Shown: one piece after another, positions 28,007 to 38,850 of the stretch
Layout of the letters: every line of letters starts with the position of its first letter
Numbering within the stretch: position 1 is the first letter of the stretch
NCBI GenBank assembly: GCA_009694025.1
Contig: SHVZ01000013.1
Span: forward strand, 1 to 47,692
Origin: Alphaproteobacteria bacterium
Lineage (GTDB): Bacteria > Pseudomonadota > Alphaproteobacteria > SHVZ01
DNA length: 47,692 bases
Direction of reading: 5' to 3'
Position numbers and translations under genes: made by a program
The notes under the pieces: generated by a model
What the model was told of the DNA's origin: nothing
Databases searched by the model: none
What the model saw: the letters and a program-made list of their open reading frames with translations, nothing else

Positions 28007-29791
28007 TCATACGAGAACCATCCCCTCTTCCGAGGTCGTCTGCGACGCCCGATCGTCCGGACCCAGCAGCATCTCGTTGTGGGCCGCGCCCGACGGGATC
28101 ATCGGGAAGCAATTCTCTTTCTGGTCGACGCAGCAATCGACGATCACCGGCTTCTCGACCTTGATCATCTCCTTGATCACTCCGTCCACATCGGAGGGCT
28201 TGGTGATACGGAAGCCGACGCCGCCGAACGCGTCGGCCAGCTTGACGAAGTCCGGCAGCGCCTCGGTATAGCTCTCGGAGTAGCGGCCGCCATGGCTCAG
28301 CTCCTGCCACTGGCGGACCATGCCCATCCACTGATTGTTGAGGATGAAGACCTTGACCGGCAGTCGATACTGAACGGCGGTCGACATCTCCTGGATGTTC
28401 ATCAGGATCGACGCCTCGCCGGCGACGTCGATGCAGAGCCGGCCAGGATGCGCGATCTGGGCGCCGATCGCGGCGGGAAGGCCGTAGCCCATGGTGCCGA
28501 GGCCGCCCGACGTCATCCAGTGATAGGGCCGCTCGAACTTGAGGAACTGCGCCGCCCACATCTGATGCTGGCCGACCTCGGTCGTGATGTACGGATCCAG
28601 ATCCTTGGTCAGGGCATGGAGCCGCTGCAGCGCGTATTGCGGCTTGATCACCGTCGTGGACCCCTTGTAGCGAAGGCAGTCCCGCGCCTGCCATGCCTTG
28701 ATCTGATCCCACCACTCGGCCAACGCCGCGCGGTCGACCTTGAGCTTCTTCTTCTTCCAGGCGGCGATCATCGCCGCCAGCGTCTCGCCGGCATCTCCGA
28801 CCACCGGCAGGTCAACGCGGACGTTCTTGTTGATCGAGGACGGGTCGATGTCGACGTGGATCTTCTTCGATCCCGGGGAGAAGGCGGCGAGCTTGCCGGT
28901 CACCCGGTCGTCGAAGCGGGCGCCGATGTTGATCATCACGTCGCAGCCGTGCATCGCGAGGTTCGACTCGTAGGTGCCGTGCATGCCGACCATGCCGAGG
29001 AACAGCGGATCGGAGGCCGGCACGGATCCCAGGCCCATCAGGGTCAACGTCACCGGATAGCCGGTCAGCCGCACGAACTCGGTCAGGAGCTCGGCCGCGC
29101 GGGGGCCTGAGTTGACGACGCCGCCGCCGCAGTAGAACAGCGGCCGCTTCGCCTTGGCGATGAGCTCGACCGCCTGCTCGACCGCCTGAAGATCGGGCGC
29201 GCGGCGCGGGCGGTAGGTACGGTGTTCGATCGCTTCCGGGCCGACATATGGCGCCTTGGCGAGCTGGATGTCCTTCGGCAGGTCGACCACCACCGGGCCT
29301 GGGCGTCCGGACCTGGCGACGTGGAAGGCCTCGTGAATGGTGCGTGCCAGAATGCCCGCATCCTTCACCAGGTAGTTGTGCTTGGTGCACGGGCGCGTGA
29401 TGCCCGTGGTGTCGGCCTCCTGGAAAGCGTCGTTGCCGATCAGGTGGGTCGGCACCTGGCCGGTGAGACAGACGATCGGCACGGAATCCATCAGCGCGTC
29501 GGTGAGGCCCGTGACCGCGTTGGTGGCGCCGGGTCCGGACGTCACCAGCACGACGCCGACCTTGCCGGTCGAGCGGGCATAGCCCTCGGCCGCGTGCACC
29601 GCCGCCTGCTCGTGGCGGACCAGGATGTGGCGGACGTAGTTCGACTTGAACAGCGCGTCGTAGATCGGCAGGACGGCGCCGCCCGGATAACCGAAAATGA
29701 CCTCTACGCCTTGATCCGCCAGCGCTTTCAGAATCACCTCGGCGCCGGTCAGCTCGGCGGCGGTCGCAGGGGGGCGGGTCACGGTCGTCAT
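28007..29791 (-). CDS. ilvB: Acetolactate synthase large (catalytic) subunit
   Basis: A 594-residue thiamine-diphosphate enzyme that joins two pyruvates, or pyruvate and 2-ketobutyrate. The N-terminal domain has EVIFGYPGGAVLPIYDAL with the ThDP-activating Glu region, and HEQAAVHAAEGYARSTGKVG. The C-terminal ThDP/Mg motif reads GEASILMNIQEM; the Asp of the usual GDG/GDA is Glu here, a form I believe occurs in other Alphaproteobacteria. The start is ATG 29791, which has AAAGGA 9-10 nt upstream; the frame beyond is open but unconserved. It heads ilvB-ilvN-ilvC and follows miaA by 53 nt, so it may share a promoter with miaA. Confidence 0.97.
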   Translation of the reverse strand: MTTVTRPPATAAELTGAEVILKALADQGVEVIFGYPGGAVLPIYDALFKSNYVRHILVRHEQAAVHAAEGYARSTGKVGVVLVTSGPGATNAVTGLTDALMDSVPIVCLTGQVPTHLIGNDAFQEADTTGITRPCTKHNYLVKDAGILARTIHEAFHVARSGRPGPVVVDLPKDIQLAKAPYVGPEAIEHRTYRPRRAPDLQAVEQAVELIAKAKRPLFYCGGGVVNSGPRAAELLTEFVRLTGYPVTLTLMGLGSVPASDPLFLGMVGMHGTYESNLAMHGCDVMINIGARFDDRVTGKLAAFSPGSKKIHVDIDPSSINKNVRVDLPVVGDAGETLAAMIAAWKKKKLKVDRAALAEWWDQIKAWQARDCLRYKGSTTVIKPQYALQRLHALTKDLDPYITTEVGQHQMWAAQFLKFERPYHWMTSGGLGTMGYGLPAAIGAQIAHPGRLCIDVAGEASILMNIQEMSTAVQYRLPVKVFILNNQWMGMVRQWQELSHGGRYSESYTEALPDFVKLADAFGGVGFRITKPSDVDGVIKEMIKVEKPVIVDCCVDQKENCFPMIPSGAAHNEMLLGPDDRASQTTSEEGMVLV

Positions 29792-29844
29792 GGCACGAAT
29801 CCTTTGGCGCCCGGCCGCGAATCGGCTGAGCGTGGACGCGGACC

Positions 29845-30792
29845 CTAAACGTTCGGCCGCGCCGGGGTCAACAGCCAAGGCTCAATTTTCGAAAAGATTT
29901 CTTGCCGTACTCTTTCTGAATATTGCTCAAAAAAGATGACGGGATTGGCCAACTGATTGCGAAACCATGTTATTTGCCGTTTGGCGTATTGCCGCGTTGC
30001 GGCCTGGGCCAGGGTGGTCGCTTCTTCGAGGCTTATGCCGCCCTCAAGGTGGCGGGTCAGCTCGCGAAGACCGAGTACCCGGGTCGCCGGCAGCGCCGGA
30101 TCGAGGGCCAGGCGCCGCATCGCCCTCGCCTCGTCGAGGGCACCGGACACGACCATTGCCCGGAACCGCGCATCGCAGGCAGCATGGAGCACGTCCCGCG
30201 GCGGTGCCAGCAGCAGCGTGCGGAAGCGGAAGCCTTCGTCGGCCGCGGCCCGCCCCTGCCAACCGGCAAGCGAAGTACCGGTCGCCTCCAGCACCTCCAC
30301 CGCGCGGGCGAGCCTTTGCCGGTCGGAAGGACGGAGACGCCCGGCCATCACCGGATCGCGCGACGCGAGCTCCGCGTGGAAGGCCTCGGCCCCCACCGTC
30401 TCCAGCCGCGCCCGCACCGCCGCCCGCACCGTCCCCGGAACCGACGGCACTGGCGAGAGCCCGTCGGTCAGCGCCTTCAGGTAAAGCCCGGTGCCGCCAA
30501 CGACGATCGGCAGCCTGCCGGAATCCTGGGCCGCGCGAATTTCGGCAACCGCGAGCGGCCGCCACCGACCGGCCGAGCAAGCCTCCGCCGCCGACAGGAA
30601 GCCGTAGAGCCGATGGGGCACCAGCGCCTCCGCCGCCGCGTCCGGACGTGCGGTCAGCACCGGCATCTCGCGGTAGACCTGCATGGCGTCCGCGTTGATG
30701 ACGATGCCGTCGAAGCGCCGGGCGAGGTCGAGGGCGAGCGCCGACTTGCCGCTGGCGGTCGGCCCCGCCAGCAGCACGACATCGGTGGACAT
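29845..30792 (-). CDS. miaA: tRNA dimethylallyltransferase
   Basis: A 315-residue MiaA that adds a dimethylallyl group to A37 of UNN-reading tRNAs. The P-loop is GPTASGKS (residues 10-17), followed by DAMQVYREMPVLTARP and IVVGGTGLYLKALTDG; TRQYAKRQITWFRNQ marks the end of the fold. The last 35 residues (through IFSKIEPW) are encoded by noticeably AT-rich DNA. The start is ATG 30792; another ATG at 30822 overlaps the divergent serB start and is less likely. Together with mtaB, the window encodes two modifications of tRNA position 37 (trmD adds a third). Confidence 0.96.
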   Translation of the reverse strand: MSTDVVLLAGPTASGKSALALDLARRFDGIVINADAMQVYREMPVLTARPDAAAEALVPHRLYGFLSAAEACSAGRWRPLAVAEIRAAQDSGRLPIVVGGTGLYLKALTDGLSPVPSVPGTVRAAVRARLETVGAEAFHAELASRDPVMAGRLRPSDRQRLARAVEVLEATGTSLAGWQGRAAADEGFRFRTLLLAPPRDVLHAACDARFRAMVVSGALDEARAMRRLALDPALPATRVLGLRELTRHLEGGISLEEATTLAQAATRQYAKRQITWFRNQLANPVIFFEQYSERVRQEIFSKIEPWLLTPARPNV

Positions 30793-30820
30793 CGCCGCCG
30801 GCTCTCGGCTATGGGGCGCC

Positions 30821-31699
30821 ATGTCCCTGGTGCTCTCCCTTCTGGTCGATCCCGCGCGTCCGATCCTCGACCGTCGTCTCGTCGACCGCGCCCGAAAGGC
30901 GGCGGGCGAGGCCGGCGATCCCGCCTGGCTCGCGCCCGGCGCCGCCTGCGACATCGCGGTCGGCAGCGATGCCGATCTCGCCGTGATCCGCCAGGCGCTC
31001 GGCGACGCGCCGGTCGATGCGAACCTGATACCGGCGACGGCAAGGCGCAAGCGTCTGCTGATCGCCGACATGGATTCGACCGTCGTCACCACGGAGACGC
31101 TGGACGAGATCGCCGCCCATGCAGGCTTGAAAGAGGTGATCGCCGCCATCACCCGGCGCTCGATGAACGGCGAGATCGACTTTCCGACCGCGCTCCGCGA
31201 GCGCGTCGCCATGCTCCGCGGCCTCGCGGTCGACGCGCTCGGGAAGACCCTCGAGCAGACCGAGCTGACGTCCGGCGCGCGGACGCTGGTGCAGACCATG
31301 AAGACGCACGGCGCCTTCACCGCGCTCGTCTCCGGCGGCTTCACCTACTTCACGTCGGCAATCGGCAGACGCTGCGGCTTCGACCTCGATCGCTCGAACG
31401 TGCTGGGCACCGCCGATGGCGCGCTCACCGGCGAGCTGGTCGGACCGATCCTCGACAGGACGGCCAAGCTCGACAGCCTGAAGGAGCTGTCGGCGGCGCG
31501 GGGGCTCACGCTCGCCGACACGATCGCGGTCGGCGACGGAGCTAACGACCTGGATATGCTGGGCGCCGCCGGATTCGGCGTCGCCTTCCATGCAAAGCCG
31601 GCGGTCAACGCCGAGACGCGTATCCAGGTCCGCCACAGCGACTTGACGGCGCTGCTCTATCTCCAGGGCTACCGACGGGACGAGTTGGTCGGCGGCTGA
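30821..31699 (+). CDS. serB: Phosphoserine phosphatase
   Basis: A 292-residue HAD-family enzyme for the last step of serine synthesis. The nucleophile motif is DMDSTVV (Asp83 and Asp85), with SGGFTYF for motif II and GDGANDLDMLGAAG for the Mg-binding motif; the first 75 residues form an ACT-like N-terminal region. The start is ATG 30821, giving only 28 nt between the divergent miaA and serB start codons, so their promoters must overlap each other's coding sequence. It is convergent with the DUF2817 gene, 6 nt away. Confidence 0.95.
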   Translation: MSLVLSLLVDPARPILDRRLVDRARKAAGEAGDPAWLAPGAACDIAVGSDADLAVIRQALGDAPVDANLIPATARRKRLLIADMDSTVVTTETLDEIAAHAGLKEVIAAITRRSMNGEIDFPTALRERVAMLRGLAVDALGKTLEQTELTSGARTLVQTMKTHGAFTALVSGGFTYFTSAIGRRCGFDLDRSNVLGTADGALTGELVGPILDRTAKLDSLKELSAARGLTLADTIAVGDGANDLDMLGAAGFGVAFHAKPAVNAETRIQVRHSDLTALLYLQGYRRDELVGG

Positions 31700-31705
31700 A
31701 GCGCC

Positions 31706-32800
31706 TCACGCCCGCTTCAGCCCGGACAGCGCCTGGCGGAGGATGTCGTTGGAGCGGCTCTGCACCATGACCCGCCACTCGATCGAGGCCGGGAAGAACA
31801 TCTCCCGGATATCGGCCTTCATCTCCCGGCCCTGCTTGGAGGAGGGATCGCCATAGGTGTGCAGCCAGACGTCGCCCCGGGTCGACCGGCCGACCGAGCG
31901 GCGGTCGTAGGTGCCGTATTCGATGGCGCCGGAGGTGACGTTGGCGCCCGGACACGCCTCGGGCGGCACCTGGCAGAGCATGCCGGTGAGGCGATTGGCG
32001 AGGTGGTCCGGGGTCTTCAGCTCCTCCTCGGTCGGCGTCACGTGGTCGAACCACTGGCGCGCCATGCCTTCGCCGGGCTGACCGGCATAGATCATGTCGC
32101 CGTGGCCGAAGGGGCCGAGGCCGGTGTGGTAGTCGATAAGGCAGATGTCGCTCTTCCTCTGCATCCAGTTGGCGAGGATCGAGCGAAAGGTCTTGTTGGA
32201 CCAGGTCGGCTCGATGCCACCGAAGCCCGTGCCCTTCGGGTTCACGTGCTGGGCATAGTGGGTCGCCTTGGCCAGGAACTCCGCGTTCGGCCGGCCGTAG
32301 AAGGCGGCAATGGCGCGCTCGGCCTCGGCCATCGAGCTTTCGTTCCACTCCCTGGGATTGACCTTGTCGCGGAGCGCCTCGTAGTCGGGGTTGGCCGGCA
32401 GCGGCTTGGTGAAGTCGAGGAAGTTGCGGTTGAGGTCGACATTGTCCTCGTTGACCCGTCGCCCGAAGGCGAAGCCGTGCGGGTTGATGGCATGGATGAT
32501 CAGCGCCGCCGTGTCCGTCGCGGCGTCGCGGTGATAGTGCCGGTTCTCGAGCCAGGAGATCTGGCAGCCGGAGCCGCAATATCCCTCGATGCCATGGGTC
32601 GAGGAGACCAGCACCAGGAGCTTCTTCGCCGCGCGGGGGCCAAGCCAGGCGACGTCGGTGGCGAGGGCGCCGCCGTCGGGGCCTTTCATCGGATGGTCGT
32701 AGGTGTCGACGATCTCGGCGCCGGCCGCCTCCGCGGCCTTCAGGAACTTCTCGCGGGCCTCGGCATAGCTGCTCGAAAAATACGATGCGACGAAAGACAT
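31706..32800 (-). CDS. DUF2817 family protein, zinc-carboxypeptidase-like
   Basis: A 364-residue soluble protein without a signal peptide. It matches DUF2817, which belongs to the M14 zinc carboxypeptidase/deacylase fold: SSTHGIEGYCGSG supplies the HxxE zinc pair (His69, Glu72), NPHGFAFGRR and NVDLNRNF supply the substrate and Arg region, and DYHTGLGPFG supplies a third His. The natural substrate of this family is unknown; some relatives cleave acyl-amino-acid or small peptide substrates. It lies 54 nt downstream of the TRAP permease on the same strand, so it may process what the transporter brings in. Confidence 0.85.
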   Translation of the reverse strand: MSFVASYFSSSYAEAREKFLKAAEAAGAEIVDTYDHPMKGPDGGALATDVAWLGPRAAKKLLVLVSSTHGIEGYCGSGCQISWLENRHYHRDAATDTAALIIHAINPHGFAFGRRVNEDNVDLNRNFLDFTKPLPANPDYEALRDKVNPREWNESSMAEAERAIAAFYGRPNAEFLAKATHYAQHVNPKGTGFGGIEPTWSNKTFRSILANWMQRKSDICLIDYHTGLGPFGHGDMIYAGQPGEGMARQWFDHVTPTEEELKTPDHLANRLTGMLCQVPPEACPGANVTSGAIEYGTYDRRSVGRSTRGDVWLHTYGDPSSKQGREMKADIREMFFPASIEWRVMVQSRSNDILRQALSGLKRA

Positions 32801-32854
32801 GAGGGCTCCTGGATCGGGGGCGTCATTCTTAGCCGGATGAGAGCCGCTCGGCCA

Positions 32855-34738
32855 CTAGCCGGCGGTGGTGGTCCGTGAGAGCGAGCGCTCGCGCCACTGC
32901 ACACCGGCGACAAGCGCAAGGAGCGCGAGGCCGACGAGGTCGGTGACCGGCGTCGGGTTCACCAGGCAGAAGGCGGCGGCGATCAACAGAGCGCGCTGCC
33001 AGAGGCTGGCGGGGCCGACGAAATAGCCATGCAGGCCGGCGGCGATGGCGAGGCAGCCGATGACGGCGGTGACGAAGGCGCGGAGGCTGGCCCAGGGATC
33101 CCCGACCAGGAGCAGGGCCGGTTCGTAGACGAACATGAACGGCACGATGAACCCGGCGACGCCGATCTTCATGGCGATCCAGCCGGACTCCCACATGTCG
33201 GCCTTGGCGAGGCTGGCGGCGGCGAAGACGGCGAGCGCCACCGGCGGCGTGATCGCCGAGAGGATCGCGTAGTAGAAGGCGAACATGTGAGCGGCCGGCG
33301 CGATGACACCGAGCTTGATCAGCGCCGGGATCAGCAGCGACGCCATCATGATGTAGGCCGGCGTGGTCGGCAGGCCTAGGCCAAGGATCAGGCCGGCGAG
33401 CGCGGTCAGGACCAGCGCGGGGAGCAACGTCTCCTTCGACAGGTCCACGAGCAAGGCGGTGAAGCTGATGCCGAGACCGGTCATCGCGATCGAGCCGATG
33501 ATGAGGCCGGAGCAGGCGCAGGCGAGCGCGACGGCGACCGAGTTCTTCGCGCCCTCCTCAAGGGCGAGCAACACCGACCTGAAGGTGATGCCCTGGCGGG
33601 TCGTCTTCCGCATGAGGGCGACCGGCATGCAGGCAAGCGCACCGACCAACGCGGCCAGCGGCGCGCTGTAGTCCTGGTACATGCCGACCAGCACGATCAG
33701 GACCGGGATGAACAGGTGTCCGCGGTCTCGGAACACCTGGCGGAGCGGCACGATCTCCGACGCAGGGAGTCCGACCAGCCCCGTGCGCTTGGCTTCGAAA
33801 TGAACCGCGCCGAAGCAGGCGACGTAGTAGAGGATCGCCGGAATCAACGCCCAGACCGTGACCTGGAAGTAGCCGACCGCCAGGTACTCGGCCATGACGA
33901 AGGCGGCCGCGCCCATCACCGGCGGCATGATCTGGCCGCCGGTCGAGGCGACGGCCTCGACCGCGGCGGCGAAGGGCGGCCGGAACCCCGTCTTCTTCAT
34001 CAGCGGGATGGTGATGGGCCCGTCGACCATGACGTTGGCGACGGCCGAGCCGGAGATGGTGCCGAACAGGCTGGACGAGACCACCGCGACCTTGCCCGGT
34101 CCGCCGGCGGAGCGGCCGGCGAGCGCGAGAGCGAATTCCATAAACAGCCGGCCGGTACCGGACCGCTCCATGAAGCTGCCGAACACCACGAAGAGGATGA
34201 CGTAGGAAGCGGAGACTCCGAGCGTCGAGCCGAAGATGCCCTCGGTCGTCAGGTAGAGCTGGTCGATCAGGAGCAGCGGATCGATCTTGGCGATGAACAG
34301 GGCATGGCCGGCGAAGATCGCCGTCGTGATCGGAAGCGCCCAGCCGGTAGTCCGCCGTGTCGCTTCGATGACCGTAGCGATGCAGATGACCGCGAAAACG
34401 ATGTCGAGCCGGGTCGGGTCGTCGATGTAGGGGATGCGCTGGATCAGCGCCGGATAGGTGACGAACAAGTAGACGACCGAAGCGAGGCTGAGGACGAGGA
34501 TGGCAAGATCGGGCGCCTTGGGCAGCCAGCGCTTGTTCTCGGGCCCGCCCTCCCCTTCGTTGGACGCCGCCTTCCACCCATAGGTGAGGAAGATGATGGC
34601 GAGCGCGAAGAGAAGATGTCCGCCGCGGAAGAAGATCGCCTCCGGCGGGCCGAACGCCGCGACCCACATGTGCCAGAGCGACATCGCAATCGCGATCACC
34701 GACACCAGGCCGCGGATCAGGCCCGCATAGCCCCCCAT
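32855..34738 (-). CDS. TRAP transporter, fused small (4TM) and large (12TM) permease
   Basis: A 627-residue membrane protein combining both TRAP permease parts, the usual form for TAXI-type systems. The first part has about four helices (up to about residue 150), and the second carries the DctM pattern with GGQIMPPVMGAAAFVMAEY, a re-entrant loop motif GLPTTPAYIMMASL and AITPPVALAVFAAA. It imports a carboxylate-type solute with a sodium gradient. ATG 34738 follows a GAGGGGG ribosome site. The binding-protein gene is 67 nt upstream with a hairpin between, typical when more binding protein than permease is needed. The substrate cannot be deduced. Confidence 0.92.
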   Translation of the reverse strand: MGGYAGLIRGLVSVIAIAMSLWHMWVAAFGPPEAIFFRGGHLLFALAIIFLTYGWKAASNEGEGGPENKRWLPKAPDLAILVLSLASVVYLFVTYPALIQRIPYIDDPTRLDIVFAVICIATVIEATRRTTGWALPITTAIFAGHALFIAKIDPLLLIDQLYLTTEGIFGSTLGVSASYVILFVVFGSFMERSGTGRLFMEFALALAGRSAGGPGKVAVVSSSLFGTISGSAVANVMVDGPITIPLMKKTGFRPPFAAAVEAVASTGGQIMPPVMGAAAFVMAEYLAVGYFQVTVWALIPAILYYVACFGAVHFEAKRTGLVGLPASEIVPLRQVFRDRGHLFIPVLIVLVGMYQDYSAPLAALVGALACMPVALMRKTTRQGITFRSVLLALEEGAKNSVAVALACACSGLIIGSIAMTGLGISFTALLVDLSKETLLPALVLTALAGLILGLGLPTTPAYIMMASLLIPALIKLGVIAPAAHMFAFYYAILSAITPPVALAVFAAASLAKADMWESGWIAMKIGVAGFIVPFMFVYEPALLLVGDPWASLRAFVTAVIGCLAIAAGLHGYFVGPASLWQRALLIAAAFCLVNPTPVTDLVGLALLALVAGVQWRERSLSRTTTAG

Positions 34739-34758
34739 GCCATCCCCCTCAAATCGAT

Positions 34759-34781
34759 GGGGCCGGGTTGACCCCGGCCCC
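34759..34781 (-). other. Stem-loop between the TAXI binding-protein and permease genes
   Basis: A 9-bp GC stem (GGGGCCGGG/CCCGGCCCC) with a 5-nt loop lies in the 67-nt gap. On the minus strand no U-run follows. A hairpin in this place commonly reduces read-through or protects the upstream message, giving more binding protein than permease. Confidence 0.6.
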
Positions 34782-34805
34782 CTTTCGTCGCCGTCTCCCC
34801 GACGC

Positions 34806-35753
34806 TCAGAGCGCGCCGATCTCCTTGAAGTATCTGGCAGCGCCCGGATGCAGCGGCACGCCGATGTCCTCGGCCATCATCTTCGGCGTCGTCGCCTCCA
34901 TCGCCTTGTTGATGAGGATGAGGTCCCTGAAGTTGGCGTGCATGGTCTTGGTCATGGCATAGACGCGGTCGGCCGGCAGCTTGCAAGACGCGATCAGGTG
35001 GGCGGCGTAGCCCACAACCTGCACCGGCTGCGTCTGCTTCGGATAGGTGTTGGCCGGGATCGAGACCTTGGCGTAGCCGGGGTTGATCTGGCGCATCTTG
35101 GCGACGGTGTCGTCGGAGAAGTTGAGGATCTTCATGTCCCGCGCCGAGGCCAGATCCATCACCGCCGAGGACGGGATCGTGGTGCCGAGGGTGAAGGCCT
35201 GGGCATGCCCATCCTTCATCATCGACACGGCGTCGGTATAGGAGGGGATGAAGTTCGGCTTGATCGCCATGTAGTCCATGCCGAAGACCTTGAGGATGTG
35301 CTGGGTCGCGACCTCGGCGGTGTTGCCGCGGGTCTGGATCGCGACCGACTTGCCCTTGAGATCGGCGACCGAGTTGATGCCGGCGCCGGCGAGCACGGCG
35401 ACCTTGAAGTATTGCGGGTAGAGCGAGGCGAGCTGGCAGACGTTCGCCGTCTTCTCCTTGAACGGCTCGGCTCCCTGCATGCCGTCGACGGTCGAGATCG
35501 AGTTGCCGAAGCCGATCTCGGCCTTGCCCTGGTGCACGCCGAGCACGTTGGCGATGCCGGCGCCGGGCTGGGTCTGGACGGAGACGTCCGGGATCGCCTT
35601 CTCCCACATCGCCTTCAGCGAGCCCGCCAACGGCACCCAGGCGCCGCCTTGGGGACCTGTCATGAAACGATAGGTGTCGGCGGCCGACGCCGGCTGGGCG
35701 GCGAGGCCGAGCCCGGCGGCGACGGCGGCGGCGAGCACGAAACGACGGCGCAT
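34806..35753 (-). CDS. TAXI-family TRAP solute-binding protein
   Basis: A 315-residue periplasmic binding protein. A signal peptide (RRRFVLAAAVAAGLGLAAQP then ASA|AD) precedes TYRFMTGPQGGAWVPLAGS, the classical TAXI opening. The mature part includes GAGIANVLGVHQGKAEIGFG and LKGKSVAIQTRGNT. Start is set at ATG 35753, with GGGAGG placed 6 nt before it; an ATG two codons upstream touches the ribosome site directly. It delivers its ligand to the fused permease downstream. Some TAXI proteins bind glutamate or 2-oxo acids; the ligand here is unknown. Confidence 0.93.
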   Translation of the reverse strand: MRRRFVLAAAVAAGLGLAAQPASAADTYRFMTGPQGGAWVPLAGSLKAMWEKAIPDVSVQTQPGAGIANVLGVHQGKAEIGFGNSISTVDGMQGAEPFKEKTANVCQLASLYPQYFKVAVLAGAGINSVADLKGKSVAIQTRGNTAEVATQHILKVFGMDYMAIKPNFIPSYTDAVSMMKDGHAQAFTLGTTIPSSAVMDLASARDMKILNFSDDTVAKMRQINPGYAKVSIPANTYPKQTQPVQVVGYAAHLIASCKLPADRVYAMTKTMHANFRDLILINKAMEATTPKMMAEDIGVPLHPGAARYFKEIGAL

Positions 35754-35860
35754 GGTCATCCTCCCGATGTATGGTTTCCCGCAGGGTAGGCTGGCGGGCC
35801 CGCGGGTGGCAACCGGGGCGGCAGCCTTTCCGGGAATTCGCGCACGTCAACCGGACGAAC

Positions 35861-36248
35861 ATGGACGAGCTTCCGACCGCCGAAGCCGGCGAGGGAGGAC
35901 GCTATATCGACGAGGGCGCGGGTCCAGGACCGGAAGACGTTCGGCCTCAGCCAGAATGCCCTGGCACGCGCCATCGGCGTTGCGCTGCGGCGAATCAACG
36001 AGATCGTCCTCGGTAAGCGGTCGATCACCGCCGACACCGATCTCCGTCTCGCCCGGATCTTCGGAATGTCCGAAGGATTCTTTCTCGGCCTGCAGACGGA
36101 CTATGAGCTGATGGAGTCCAGGCGGCGAATGAAGGACACGTTAAGGCGTATCCGGCCGCTAAGCCCGAAACGGCAGAACTTGGTGACCGCTCACGAGTCG
36201 CGCCCGGATGCCGGCGTGCTGGGCAGGCATCGCCGCCTGTTGGGGTAG
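35861..36248 (+). pseudogene. Decayed HigA-type antitoxin (XRE helix-turn-helix)
   Basis: From 35943 the frame encodes a near-perfect HigA core: GLSQNALARAIGVALRRINE, IVLGKRSITADTDLRLARIF and GMSEGFFLGLQTDYELM, then a basic tail to the stop at 36248. No start codon exists in that frame before the core. In another frame, ATG at 35861 gives MDELPTAEAGEGG, which looks like the usual HigA start (M-x-x-LP-x-x-HPGE). A frameshift between about 35890 and 35943 would explain both. No HigB toxin is recognisable in the 100 nt upstream. The gene was probably active and is now broken and orphaned between two metabolic operons. Confidence 0.7.
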
Positions 36249-36250
36249 AC

Positions 36251-37014
36251 CTACCCCTTGAAGGTCTGGACCAGAGACTCGGAGGTCCGCGCGAGGATCG
36301 CGAGATCGATGCCGACGGCGACGAACTTGTAGCCCCACTCCAAATAGCGTTTGGCGTCGGCGACCACCGGCGTGAGGATGCCCGCGGGCTTGCCGCCGAG
36401 GCGCTTCGGCGCCGCCTGGATCGCCGCCTGCACGTCCGGATGCGCCGGATTGCCGATGTGGCCGAGCGCGGCGGCGAGGTCGGACGGGCCGATGAAGATG
36501 CCGTCGACGCCCTCGACCGCGGCGATGGCCTCGATCGCGTCGAGCGCCGGCCGGGTCTCGACCTGGACCAGCACGCACATCTCCGACGTCGCCAGCTTGA
36601 AGTAGTCCTTCACCCGGCCGAAGCGGTTGGCCCGCGTGCCGGCAGCGACGCCGCGGATGCCTTCAGGCGGATAGCGCGTGGCGGCGACCGCGGCCCTCGC
36701 CTCCGCCGCCGTCTGCACCATCGGGATCAGCACGGCGTTGACCCCGAGATCGAGATAGCGCTTCAAGAGGACGGAGTCGTTCCAGGCCGGCCGCACGACG
36801 GCCGTCGCCGTCCCCGACTGCATCGCCTGGAGGGCCGCCAGGACCTCGTTGGGGTCGCCCGGCCCGTGCTCGCAGTCGATCAGGATCCAGTCGGCGCCCG
36901 CCCCGGCCAAGGCCTCGAGTGCCATCGGATGGAGCATGTTGGACCAGAGGCCGATCTGGCTGCGGCCGGCGGCGAGCGCGTGCTTGAATCGGTTGATCGG
37001 CATATCGGCGTGCA

Positions 37015-37015
<1 letters not shown>
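36251..37015 (-). CDS. HpcH/HpaI-family aldolase (2-keto-3-deoxy acid type)
   Basis: A 254-residue class II pyruvate-dependent aldolase. IGLWSNMLHP, LIDCEHGPGDP, VRPAWNDSVLLKRYLDLG, YPPEGIRG, the metal-binding VQVETRPA and IFIGPSDLAAALG all fit the HpcH/HpaI family. It would split a 2-keto-3-deoxy acid into pyruvate and an aldehyde. The frame runs far upstream, but that is the shadow of the dehydratase gene; the start is ATG 37015, sharing one base with the dehydratase stop (TGATG), so it is translated immediately after it. Together they form a dehydration-then-cleavage route for a sugar acid. The exact sugar is not readable from sequence. Confidence 0.9.
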
Positions 37016-38757
<1,742 letters not shown>

Positions 38758-38850
38758 GCTGAAATCCTCCGGAGATAGGCGCCCGCGGCCCCTTCGATCA
38801 AGGACCGCGCAAACGGGGACCGGGATGGTGCCCGAGTCAGGCGCGGACGA

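Noticed and set aside
29923-31545. A 540-codon plus-strand frame opposite miaA and over serB
   Set aside because: It is low-complexity and out of frame with serB. miaA and serB carry clear motifs.
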